A stretch of 64,000 bases of DNA, from positions 51,626 to 115,625 of the forward strand of contig NZ_JAFLVT010000007.1 in the NCBI RefSeq assembly GCF_017316025.1. Direction: 5' to 3'. Position 1 is the first letter of the stretch, and the number at the start of each line of letters is the position of its first letter. This DNA comes from Candidatus Enterococcus myersii. GTDB lineage: Bacteria; Bacillota; Bacilli; Lactobacillales; Enterococcaceae. Positions 49,755 to 57,831 of this stretch are shown here, in pieces. A model generated the notes under the pieces. It made no database searches. It saw only the letters and a list, made by a program, of their open reading frames with translations, and was not told the origin of the DNA. Position numbers and translations under genes: made by a program.

Positions 49755-50639
49755 TTATGCTGAAGTCATTTTTTTGTATAGTCGTTTACCCGCTGCCCGC
49801 GCGCCGAAGTTAAAGAGCAATACCGCGATAATTAATACCGCAGAAGCTCCCGCCGAAACGGCCGCGCCGTCAGGCATAGTACCTTCTGTATTGATTTTCC
49901 AAATATGGACAGCCAATGTTTCAGCTTGCCGGAAAATACTAATCGGACTGGAAACACTTAAAGGATTCCAGTTGGTAAAGTCAAGGGCAGGGGCGCTTTG
50001 TCCAGCTGTGTAAATCAAAGCCGCCGCTTCACCAAAGATTCTGCCTGAGCTCAAAATCACCCCAGTTAAAATTCCCGGTGTTGCCTCAGGTACAACAATA
50101 CGTGTCACGGTTTCCCAACGAGACAGACCTAAAGCTAGCCCTGCTTCTCGTTGCGTATAATGAACCGCTTGTAAAGATTCTTCGACGTTTCTGGTTAAAA
50201 GTGGCAAGTTAAAGAAAGTTAATGCCAAAGCACCTGATAAAATCGAAAAGCCATATTCAAACTGGATAACAAAAACTAAGAAACCAAATAAACCAACTAC
50301 AACTGAAGGTAGTGAACTTAAAATCTCAATTGACGTCCGAATCACATCTGTAATCCAATTTTTTTGGGCATATTCAGATAAATAAATTCCTGCGCCAAGA
50401 GAAATCGGAAAACTAATCAGCATCGTAATAAAAAGTAAATAAAACGAGTTAAACAACTGAATACCAATCCCACCACCAACTTGGTAGGCTTTAGAAGGTT
50501 GTGTTAAAAAATCCCATGAAATATGGGGGACGCCCCTAACTAAAATATATAAAAGTAAAGAGGCTAAAATCAAAACGATAATACCAGAAATTGCGTATAA
50601 AACGCCAGTTGCAATTTTATCAGAACGTTTTGCATTCAT
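49755..50639 (-). CDS. pstA: Phosphate ABC transporter permease PstA
   Basis: A 294-residue permease with six membrane helices and the EAA-type coupling loop REAGLALGLSRWETVTRIVV. It forms the membrane channel with PstC. It overlaps the pstC stop by one base (TAATG type), indicating coupled translation. Confidence 0.93.
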   Translation of the reverse strand: MNAKRSDKIATGVLYAISGIIVLILASLLLYILVRGVPHISWDFLTQPSKAYQVGGGIGIQLFNSFYLLFITMLISFPISLGAGIYLSEYAQKNWITDVIRTSIEILSSLPSVVVGLFGFLVFVIQFEYGFSILSGALALTFFNLPLLTRNVEESLQAVHYTQREAGLALGLSRWETVTRIVVPEATPGILTGVILSSGRIFGEAAALIYTAGQSAPALDFTNWNPLSVSSPISIFRQAETLAVHIWKINTEGTMPDGAAVSAGASAVLIIAVLLFNFGARAAGKRLYKKMTSA

Positions 50640-51559
50640 TATTTCAAGGCCCCTTTCTTCCCGATTAAACGAATAACAATATTAAAGATTAATGACATTA
50701 ATAATAAGATGAGTGCTAATGACCATAAGACGTTATTTTCCACTGTTCCCATAATCGTATTCCCAATTCCCATCGTTAAAATCGATGTCAAAGTGGAAGC
50801 AGGCGTTACTAAACTGTTTGGCATTAAAGCCGCATTACCAATTACCATTTGAATGGCTAGTGCTTCTCCAAAAGCTCGCGCCATACCAAAAACTACGGCC
50901 GTTAAAATTCCCGGCACAGCTGCACGTAAAACCACTTTATAAATCGTTTGCCAACGCGTTGCCCCTAATGCCAAAGATGCTTCCCGATAATGTCTTGGGA
51001 CTGCTTTTAACGCATCAACGGTCATCGTTGTTACAGTCGGTAAAATCATAATAAATAAGACAAATGTTCCCGCCAAAATACCAAAACCTGTGCCACCAAA
51101 GACCGAACGGACGGCCGGTACGATGACAGACAAGCCGATAAAACCATAAACAACCGAAGGGATCCCGACAAGTAATTCAATAACTGGCTGTAATATCTTT
51201 TGTCCTTGCTTTGGAGAAATTTCAGTCATAAAAACTGCTGCCCCAATGGCAAAAGGCGTTGCAACAATTGCGGATAAAAAAGTAACGATAAAAGAGCCTG
51301 CAATCATTGGAAGTGCTCCTACCATTGGTTTTCCATCTGCCCCTAATTGACTTGGATTCCACTGGGTTCCAAATAAAAAGTCAAATAGATTAATTTTATC
51401 GGTGAAAAAAGTTGCCAAACCTTTACTGGCGACAAAATAAAAAATTGATAAAACCACTAGAACAATTAAAGCGATACATAAAAAACTAATTATTTTACCT
51501 CGCGTTTCCATTTTGGCCCGTTTCGATTTGGTTAGTAGTGCTTTTTTTACATCTTCCAA
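50639..51559 (-). CDS. pstC: Phosphate ABC transporter permease PstC
   Basis: A 306-residue permease with six membrane helices and the coupling loop REASLALGATRWQTIYKVVL; LVGIPSVVYGFIGL is a conserved PstC/PstA segment. It starts at TTG (51559) 8 nt after AGGAGG. First gene of the pstCABB-phoU unit, separated from pstS by 387 nt with a candidate Pho box. Confidence 0.92.
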   Translation of the reverse strand: MEDVKKALLTKSKRAKMETRGKIISFLCIALIVLVVLSIFYFVASKGLATFFTDKINLFDFLFGTQWNPSQLGADGKPMVGALPMIAGSFIVTFLSAIVATPFAIGAAVFMTEISPKQGQKILQPVIELLVGIPSVVYGFIGLSVIVPAVRSVFGGTGFGILAGTFVLFIMILPTVTTMTVDALKAVPRHYREASLALGATRWQTIYKVVLRAAVPGILTAVVFGMARAFGEALAIQMVIGNAALMPNSLVTPASTLTSILTMGIGNTIMGTVENNVLWSLALILLLMSLIFNIVIRLIGKKGALK

Positions 51560-51668
51560 AAAGAATTCCTCCTTAATACTTCACGTATTATACTCATTTA
51601 TTTTTTTGTTAGAGGTTTTGTGACATACTTTCACACTTGTACAGTCTACCTCGTCAAAGTCAATTTGC

Positions 51669-51696
51669 TTTTAACTTATTGTAAATTTTGTGTAAA
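51669..51696 (-). promoter_or_regulatory. Candidate PhoP (Pho) box upstream of pstC
   Basis: Minus strand: TTTACA-N5-TTTACA-N5-TTAAAA, three hexamers at an exact 11-bp period, as in TT(A/T)ACA Pho boxes of Firmicutes. Lies about 110 nt before the pstC start. I could not choose a confident -10. Confidence 0.55.
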
Positions 51697-51790
51697 CTTT
51701 ACGATTTTTGCTTTTTAAATTTTTTGAGTCAAAAAAATCCTTTTCTTTTTCATTCTTCCAAATAGGCAAATATGCTGACAAATTGATAAA

Positions 51791-51866
51791 AAGCTTCGCA
51801 GACTCTTACTTACAATCGACAAAAGTTTGTAGCTAAAGCCTGCTTGAAGTAGTCTGCTGTAAAGCG
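51791..51866 (-). other. Structured element between pstS and pstC
   Basis: Closing stem GCAGACT / AGTCTGC (51798-51804 and 51851-51857), inner TACAA / TTGTA hairpin (51811-51831), and AAGCTT near the end followed on the minus strand by five T. It could be a small RNA or a read-through terminator from pstS; no promoter is evident. The remaining parts of 51560-51946 are the Pho box and AT-rich sequence. Confidence 0.35.
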
Positions 51867-51904
51867 ATTTATTCTTAGGAAAATGTTATCCTATCCCTAT
51901 AAAA

Positions 51905-51935
51905 AAAACACCTTGTCTCACAGACAAAGTGTTTT
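51905..51935 (-). terminator. Terminator of pstS
   Basis: AAAACACCTTGTC / GACAAAGTGTTTT stem with a 5-nt loop, seven or more T on the minus strand. It separates pstS from pstCABB, which would raise PstS levels relative to the permease. Confidence 0.85.
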
Positions 51936-51946
51936 GTAAAAACTCC

Positions 51947-52801
51947 TTAATTAATCACATTACCTTCCCAGTCTCGTTCAACTTTCATACCTGAAACAGG
52001 AAGATAGCCTAATTTTCCGACAATATTTTTTTGGACATCATCTGATAAAATATAAGCTAAAAAGTCCTCGGTTAACTTGGTTGGTTTTCCTTTTGTATAC
52101 ATGTGTTCATAGGCCCAAATTTTCCAATCATTGGTTGTAACATTTTCATCAGTTGGTGTGATACCGTCAATTTTTATAGTCGCCACATCTTTTGTTACAT
52201 AAGAAAAGGCCACATAGCTAATTGCCCCCGGAGTATCTGCAACAATTTGACGTACCATTCCGCTAGAGTCTTGTTCTTGAGCGCGAATAGCGGTTTTTCC
52301 ATCCAACACCCACTTTTCAAAAGTTCCCCGCGTGCCACTACCAGCAGCTCGGTTTAAAATGACAATCTTTTGATTTTTACCGCCAACTTCTTGCCAATTG
52401 GTAATTTTCCCTAAAAAGATATCCCGCAATTGCGTCATCGTCAACGCATCAACGCCCACACCTTTATTTACAATCGGTGTAATTCCCACTACTGCAACTT
52501 TGTGGTCAACTAAATCTTTGGCTTTAATGCCGGATTTTTCTTCAGCGAATAAATCCGAATTTCCAATTTCAACGGCACCTGATTGTACTTGGCTTAAACC
52601 AGTCCCGCTGCCGCCCCCTTGAACGTTTACAAATTTACCTGGATATTTATTTTGATATTCTTCGGCGACCGTTTCCACTAAAGGTTGTAACGCCGATGAT
52701 CCTACGGCGGTAATTGACTCACCACGATCAATCCATTTTGCACAACCCGTCAGAGCCAATAATAGGCTACAAGATGCTACAAATAATAATGCTTTTTTCA
52801 T
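51947..52801 (-). CDS. pstS: Phosphate ABC transporter substrate-binding lipoprotein PstS
   Basis: A 284-residue lipoprotein: signal MKKALLFVASCSLLLALTGC with lipobox LTGC, then a PBP-like domain with phosphate-binding segments VGSSALQPLVE, GGGSGTGLSQVQSG and NRAAGSGTRGTFEKW. It captures phosphate at the outer membrane surface for PstCAB; Lgt (35912-36742) would lipidate it. The ATG at 52801 lies 6 nt after AAGGAG; a longer frame to 52822 lacks that spacing. Confidence 0.94.
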   Translation of the reverse strand: MKKALLFVASCSLLLALTGCAKWIDRGESITAVGSSALQPLVETVAEEYQNKYPGKFVNVQGGGSGTGLSQVQSGAVEIGNSDLFAEEKSGIKAKDLVDHKVAVVGITPIVNKGVGVDALTMTQLRDIFLGKITNWQEVGGKNQKIVILNRAAGSGTRGTFEKWVLDGKTAIRAQEQDSSGMVRQIVADTPGAISYVAFSYVTKDVATIKIDGITPTDENVTTNDWKIWAYEHMYTKGKPTKLTEDFLAYILSDDVQKNIVGKLGYLPVSGMKVERDWEGNVIN

Positions 52802-52959
52802 CATCTGCTCCTTGTCTTTCATCCTTGTAATTTACATTACGTATTCAAGTCTTTTATCGATAGTCATTATTTTAACATTAAGTGACAGCCATTTAAATGA
52901 AAAATTTTTAGCTGCCCTTGGCAAGGGTTACAAAAATACTACCCAGTTATTTTTTACTA

Positions 52960-52968
52960 TGCTATACT
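52960..52968 (+). promoter_or_regulatory. Extended -10 promoter of the pstS-cls small RNA
   Basis: TGCTATACT, an extended -10 (with TAT just before, a TRTG-like context). No -35 match at 16-18 bp. A CCCTT-GGC-AAGGG inverted repeat lies at 52915-52927 and might be a regulator site. Confidence 0.55.
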
Positions 52969-52974
52969 ATTTTG

Positions 52975-53128
52975 TGAAAAGTGTCATTTGATAATTGATT
53001 CTTTCTTACTTCCCCAAAATAAGAAATACCCCAAATCAAGATTAACTTCACTTTTCACCATTTCAACAGCATTCTCCCCATATGCAGTGAAATGAAAGCA
53101 AAGACTGGCCGACTGCCGGTCTTTTTTT
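52975..53128 (+). ncRNA. Candidate small RNA with C-rich loops
   Basis: A gene-free plus-strand unit of about 154 nt. Hairpin 1: TTGATT/AATCAA and TTTCTTA/TAAGAAA (52995-53039) with loop CTTCCCCAAAA and bulge TACCCC. Hairpin 2: CATTTCA/TGAAATG and GCAT/ATGC (53059-53094) with CTCCCC in the loop. An intrinsic terminator AGACTGGC/GCCGGTCT with seven T ends it (53102-53128). Three unpaired CCCC tracts suggest pairing with Shine-Dalgarno sequences, as known for C-rich Firmicute sRNAs. No ORF of useful length is present. Family is not recognised. Confidence 0.6.
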
Positions 53129-53171
53129 ATCTAGAAACAAAGGATAAATTTTTACAAGAAAAAAATTGGTT

Positions 53172-53275
53172 GGCTGCTTTAGCCCTGTCCAGCTTTTCAA
53201 GCTAACTCCCTGAGCCATAAATCAAAAATTACGCAAATGAAAAAACATTCCAGCAAATCCTGGTTTTATGGCTCA
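53172..53275. other. Hairpin-rich noncoding element upstream of the cls 3' end
   Basis: Four inverted repeats in 104 nt: GGCT/AGCC (53172-53184), AGCTT/AAGCT (53191-53203), and an 11-bp perfect TGAGCCATAAA/TTTATGGCTCA (53211-53275) that encloses AATG/CATT (53236-53249) and CCAG/CTGG (53250-53263) back to back, like a three-way junction. Strand is undecided. With the sRNA and pstS upstream region this accounts for the 498-base gap 52802-53299. Confidence 0.45.
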
Positions 53276-53299
53276 AGGCTAAATGATTCCTCAGCTTTT

Positions 53300-54751
53300 T
53301 TATAGCAAGGGGGAAATCAAGCGTGCCAAACCTTCTTTAAATTTCACTATCACGCTTCGTTTGTTGTACAATTCTTTTGTCACAAGCTTGGATTTTAAGG
53401 AATCATTATAGAAAGCCTGTCGTACTTTAGTCGCCATTTTCTCATCATATAATAAAGCGTTCACTTCAAAATCCAGTCGAAAAGAACGCACATCAATATT
53501 GGCTGACCCAACGGAAACAATTCCAGCATCAATAATCATTGTTTTAGCATGCATAAAACCATTTTCATAAGTTTCAATCACCGCCCCATATTCCAATAAT
53601 TCCGCAGCAAAAGAATAAGTTGCCCAATACACGAGGGGATGATCTGGTTTATTGGGAATTTGAATTTGCACATGAACCCCAGATAACAACGCTAATTTTA
53701 AGGCCTCGTGAATAGATTCGTCAGGAATATAATACGGTGTTTGAATAAGAATTTCTTTTTTTGCCATACCAATCATTTTCAAATATGTCATTTTGATTTG
53801 CTCATATTCTGAGTCAGGGCCACTGGTAATAATTTGAATTGGCACGTTTCCACTGGCTTCAACTACAGGAAAATAATCTTCTGCAAATAACACTTCATTT
53901 TTATGTTGTGAGTTCCAATCCATTAAAAATCGGTTTTGCAAAGAATAGACCGCTGGACCAAAGATGCGCAAATGATTATCCCGCCAATAGCCAAATTTCT
54001 CTACAATTCCTAAATATTCATCTCCCACATTAAAGCCACCTGTATAGCCGATCGTTCCATCTATCACCACAATTTTACGGTGATTTCGGTAATTAATACG
54101 GGGATTGATGTAGGGGACAAAAAGAGGAAAGAATAAAGAGACCTCGCCTCCGACTTCTTTTAACTCACTAAAAAAATTCAAGCTGACTTGGGTAGACCCC
54201 CATGCATCCAACAAAACTCTTACTTTTACCCCTCTTTTAGCTGCCCGCGTTAGTGCATCTCGAACTTCTACGCCGAGATTATCACTTCGATAAATGTAGT
54301 ATTGCATATGAATATGATTTTTAGCCGCATCGATATCTCGAATCAAACGATCAAATTTCTGCCGGCCATCGGTAAATAATTGTACATCATTCGTTGTTGT
54401 ATATAAGGACCGTTCAAAAACAGTGAGCATATAAACAATTTGCTTAACATCCACTTGCGCAGTATTAGGATGGGGAAATAAATTCCGCATTAAGGCTTGT
54501 CGCTGCTCCTCAATTTCAACATTCATCCCAACTTTTCCTTGCATTTTCAAGTCAAAGATTTTCTCTTTGGAAATTCCCCGCCCAAAGAAAATATACAAAA
54601 TGAAACCTAACACGGGAATAAACATCAAAACCAAAAGCCATGCCCATGTTTGCGCTGTTTGTTTTCGTTCTCGAAAAATGATAATAAAAGACAAAAGCAT
54701 ATTGGCGATTACTAAAATAGTCGATATGTTTTGGGTAAGATAATCCAACAC
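53300..54751 (-). CDS. cls: Cardiolipin synthase
   Basis: A 483-residue membrane enzyme making cardiolipin from two phosphatidylglycerols. Two N-terminal helices (ISTILVIANMLLSFIIIF and WAWLLVLMFIPVLGFILYI) precede two PLD domains with HKD motifs HRKIVVIDGTIGYTGG and HAKTMIIDAGIVSVGSANID. The GTG at 54751 lies 7 nt after AAGGAG and gives exactly the length of enterococcal Cls; a longer frame to 54826 has no binding site. Cls mutations are linked to daptomycin resistance in enterococci, a functional tie to liaXYZ. Confidence 0.93.
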   Translation of the reverse strand: MLDYLTQNISTILVIANMLLSFIIIFRERKQTAQTWAWLLVLMFIPVLGFILYIFFGRGISKEKIFDLKMQGKVGMNVEIEEQRQALMRNLFPHPNTAQVDVKQIVYMLTVFERSLYTTTNDVQLFTDGRQKFDRLIRDIDAAKNHIHMQYYIYRSDNLGVEVRDALTRAAKRGVKVRVLLDAWGSTQVSLNFFSELKEVGGEVSLFFPLFVPYINPRINYRNHRKIVVIDGTIGYTGGFNVGDEYLGIVEKFGYWRDNHLRIFGPAVYSLQNRFLMDWNSQHKNEVLFAEDYFPVVEASGNVPIQIITSGPDSEYEQIKMTYLKMIGMAKKEILIQTPYYIPDESIHEALKLALLSGVHVQIQIPNKPDHPLVYWATYSFAAELLEYGAVIETYENGFMHAKTMIIDAGIVSVGSANIDVRSFRLDFEVNALLYDEKMATKVRQAFYNDSLKSKLVTKELYNKRSVIVKFKEGLARLISPLL

Positions 54752-54879
54752 CTTTTTTCTCCTTACTTCATTTGAATTCTCCTTATAAAGGATAGCGGAC
54801 TTAGCAAACAAAGTAAAGAACAACACAATACAACTGATTTTTATACCTTATCTGAAAATTTTATACTTGCCTTGTGGTC

Positions 54880-54909
54880 AAAAAAAACGACCGGCTAAAA
54901 ACCGGTCGT
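54880..54909 (-). terminator. Terminator of ftsX
   Basis: ACGACCGG / CCGGTCGT stem followed by seven or more T on the minus strand. Confidence 0.85.
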
Positions 54910-54918
54910 AAAGAGTTT

Positions 54919-55803
54919 TTAAACTTTTAGGAAACGGCGCATAGACATCACCGAACCAATTGAACCAATAACCACACCGACAACCACCATTAAAAGACAA
55001 ATTTGCCAAGTAAAAGTGTCCGGTGCTAATAAACTATAGTTTGAACGTAATAAAGACGGGTTAACCCAACGGTAAACTTGATTGTAACCAAATACCATAA
55101 TCAATACGGGTACGACTGAACCAAGTAAGCCAATCCAACCACCTTCTAAAAAGAATGGCCAACGGATATAGCCGTTTTTTGCGCCTACTAGACGCATAAT
55201 TTGAATTTCTCTTTGACGGGATAAAATGGTAATTCGAATCGTATTGGAAATTAAGAACATTGCGACAAAAACTAGCAAGACTGCTGCAGCCAAGCCCCAT
55301 GTTTTAATTGCATCGGCAATTTTAAAGATTCGATCTGAGTTGGTACCACCATAATCTGCCCGGAAAACATTGCTTAAATTTCCAGCTTCTTTTGAAATTG
55401 TCTTTGTATATTTAGGATTTTCTGCACTCACAACATAAACATCATAAAGCGGATTACTATCCCCTTCAAATTGTTGCCACGCATCCCCCATCGCGTCTTG
55501 AATTTTTTTCAATTCATCAGCTTTACTAGAAAAATGCACCCCTTTAACATGATCCAATCCTTCTAGTTCGGTTTTTAATTTATCCATATCAGGTTGTTTG
55601 GTTCCAATATCAACAAAGACTGAAACGTCCACATTCTTTTCAATATCTTGTGCCAATTTCGTAGCATTCATAATAACACCCATAAAGACACCAACTAAGG
55701 TCAGGGTAATGGTAACCGCACTGACAGAAGCAATTGTCATCCAGCCGTTACGTTTTAAGCTTTTAATACTTTCCAATAAGTGGCGGAAAAAAGTTCTAAT
55801 CAT
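54919..55803 (-). CDS. ftsX: Cell division protein FtsX
   Basis: A 294-residue membrane protein with four helices and an extracellular loop after the first (about 45-165), the arrangement of FtsX, which with FtsE activates peptidoglycan hydrolases at division. MIRTFFRHLLESIKSLKRNGWM is the cytoplasmic start. It overlaps the ftsE end by 8 nt, with AAGGAG inside ftsE. A longer frame to 55860 is rejected because it lies within ftsE. Confidence 0.92.
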   Translation of the reverse strand: MIRTFFRHLLESIKSLKRNGWMTIASVSAVTITLTLVGVFMGVIMNATKLAQDIEKNVDVSVFVDIGTKQPDMDKLKTELEGLDHVKGVHFSSKADELKKIQDAMGDAWQQFEGDSNPLYDVYVVSAENPKYTKTISKEAGNLSNVFRADYGGTNSDRIFKIADAIKTWGLAAAVLLVFVAMFLISNTIRITILSRQREIQIMRLVGAKNGYIRWPFFLEGGWIGLLGSVVPVLIMVFGYNQVYRWVNPSLLRSNYSLLAPDTFTWQICLLMVVVGVVIGSIGSVMSMRRFLKV

Positions 55804-56482
55804 CGTAGCCGTATTCTCCTTCCGCTTGGTCGCGAATAATGCGTCCATTTTCAATTGCAATAACCCGATGTCTAATCGTATTTACAATTGTACTATTATG
55901 GGTAGCCATTACAATTGTCGTTCCTTGTCCATTAATCCGATCCAATAGTTTCATAATTTCCCATGAATTTTCTGGATCCAAGTTACCAGTTGGTTCATCG
56001 GCGATTAATACTTTAGGTGTATTCACAATTGCCCGCGCAATGGAAACCCGTTGTTGTTCCCCACCAGATAACTCACTTGGGAAAACACGGACTTTATGTT
56101 TTAAACCAACTAAATCCAAAACTTCCATTACCCGTTTTTTGATATCTCGTGGCTTACGTCCAATTACTTGCATTGCATAGGCAACATTTTCATAGACTGT
56201 TTTTTTTGGCAATAATTTATAATCTTGGAAAACTACTCCGATTTCTCGGCGCAACAAAGGAACTTCTTTGTTTTTGATGTTTAATAAATCATAACCAGCA
56301 ACGTTTAAAACGCCCTTGGTAGCTTTTTCTTCCCGATACATCAATTTAATAAAGGTTGATTTCCCAGCGCCGGAAGGTCCGACCACATAGACAAATTCAC
56401 CTTGATCAATATCGATAGTGATATTACGGATGGCAGTCGTACCGTTGGAGTACTTCTTCATTACATCCTTCATTTCAATCAT
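55796..56482 (-). CDS. ftsE: Cell division ATP-binding protein FtsE
   Basis: A 228-residue ABC ATPase: Walker A VGPSGAGKSTFIKL, signature LSGGEQQRVSIARA, Walker B VLIADEPTGNLDP, H-loop ATHN. YSNGTTAIRNITIDIDQGEF and the FVYVVGPSGAGKS context are typical of FtsE. It partners with FtsX downstream in coupling ATP hydrolysis to wall hydrolase control. Lies 102 nt downstream of prfB. Confidence 0.95.
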   Translation of the reverse strand: MIEMKDVMKKYSNGTTAIRNITIDIDQGEFVYVVGPSGAGKSTFIKLMYREEKATKGVLNVAGYDLLNIKNKEVPLLRREIGVVFQDYKLLPKKTVYENVAYAMQVIGRKPRDIKKRVMEVLDLVGLKHKVRVFPSELSGGEQQRVSIARAIVNTPKVLIADEPTGNLDPENSWEIMKLLDRINGQGTTIVMATHNSTIVNTIRHRVIAIENGRIIRDQAEGEYGYDD

Positions 56483-56584
56483 GGCTATCTCTCCATCTCA
56501 TTTTTTTCATACCCGCTCATTATAACATGTCAATATTGCAGTAATCTTTCACAAGTTTACATTTTGATTTCATTTAAAAGAAAA

Positions 56585-57698
56585 TTAATCCTCACCTTGA
56601 CGTAGTTTCATTTTCAAGAAGGCATCAATGAAACCATCCAAATCACCATCCATTACAGCTGTGACATTTCCGGTTTCGTAATTATTACGGTGATCTTTAA
56701 CCATTGAATAAGGATGAAAAACATAAGAACGAATTTGCGAACCCCAGCCAATTTCTAATTGTTCGCCTCTTAATGCAGCTGCTTCTTGTTCTTTTTTCTC
56801 AACTTCTAGTTGATACAATTTTGCTTTTAACATGCCCATTGCTTGTTCTCTATTTTTTAACTGGGAACGTTGCGCTTGACTAGCCACTACAACACCTGTT
56901 GGAATATGGGTAATACGTACAGCAGATTCAGTTTTATTGATATGCTGTCCACCAGCACCGCTAGCCCGATACGTGTCAATTTTTAAATCATCGGGATTAA
57001 TTGCGATATCAATCGTATCATCTAATTCCGGCATTACATCCACCGAACAAAAAGAAGTATGTCGTCTTGCATTTGAGTCAAAAGGTGAAATCCGAACTAG
57101 GCGATGTACGCCACGCTCTGATTTTAAATAACCAAAAGCATTATGGCCTTTAATTAACAAGGTTACACTTTTAATTCCTGCTTCATCACCGGCTTGGTAA
57201 TCCAATGTCTCTACCTGATAACCATGCTTTTCTGCCCAGCGGGTGTACATTCTTAAAAGCATACTTCCCCAGTCTTGGGATTCTGTCCCGCCAGCACCAG
57301 GGTGTAGTTCTAAAATTGCATTATTATGATCATAAGGTTCATCTAATAGTAAAGAAAGTTCATAAGTTTGTAATTTTTCTTTTAGCGCAGGTAATCTGGT
57401 TGCCAGTTCTGCGTTCATTTCTAAATCGTCTTCTTCTTCTAACATTTCTACCATTACCGCTAATTCTTCTTCTTCTGCTGCTAATTGATTAAACTGATCA
57501 TAAGTTGCTTTATTAGCATTATTTTCATTAATAACTTTTTGCGCTTTTTTTGTATTATCCCAAAAACCTGGCTCAGCCATTTGATGTTCAGCTTGAGCAA
57601 TCGCCTCTTCCAACTCGTCTAAGTCAAAGAGACCTCCTAAATGATTGAATTTGGTCTTTCATGGTATTTAACTGTTGTTTCATCTCACTTAATTCCAT
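56585..57698 (-). CDS. prfB: Peptide chain release factor 2 (programmed +1 frameshift)
   Basis: RF2 of 370 residues assembled from a 24-codon frame (57698-57627), a +1 shift at CTT-TGA-C, and the main frame (57625-56585). The SPF tripeptide that recognises UGA is in [11 protein letters not shown], and the GGQ catalytic motif in [13 protein letters not shown]. The start ATG is preceded by AGGAGG. Without the shift the product would be 24 residues; the main frame alone lacks the first 24-28 residues. Its own UGA level sets the shift frequency, the classic autoregulation. Downstream are ftsE and ftsX. Confidence 0.95.
57624..57638 (-). promoter_or_regulatory. prfB programmed frameshift site
   Basis: Minus strand: AGGAGG (57633-57638), 3 nt, CTT (57627-57629), TGA (57624-57626), then C. 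The internal Shine-Dalgarno-like AGGAGG and the CTTTGAC slippery stop are the complete canonical RF2 frameshift signal. Confidence 0.95.
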
Positions 57699-57779
57699 TG
57701 AAGATTCCTCCTGTTAAAAACAGCTTTTTGCTTTTTCTTTTTATAGTAGAGATATTTTTATGGTTCTATCATAACCAAA

Positions 57780-57812
57780 AGATAAGGCTGGTACAAGTCG
57801 CGTACCAGCCTT
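57780..57812 (-). terminator. Terminator of secA
   Basis: AAGGCTGGTAC / GTACCAGCCTT, an 11-bp perfect stem with a 7-nt loop; the minus-strand tail is short in T (ATCTTTTGG). Confidence 0.75.
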
Positions 57813-57831
57813 AGTCTATGAATGATTTTAA

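Noticed and set aside
52802..52914. Pho box upstream of pstS
   Set aside because: TTTAAA and TTAAAA occur with an 11-bp period, but the middle hexamer does not match, so the evidence is too weak.
52975..53128. 6S RNA, SRP RNA or tmRNA identity for the pstS-cls transcript
   Set aside because: It lacks the long closed rod and central bubble of 6S RNA, the SRP Alu/apical motifs and the tRNA-like ends of tmRNA.
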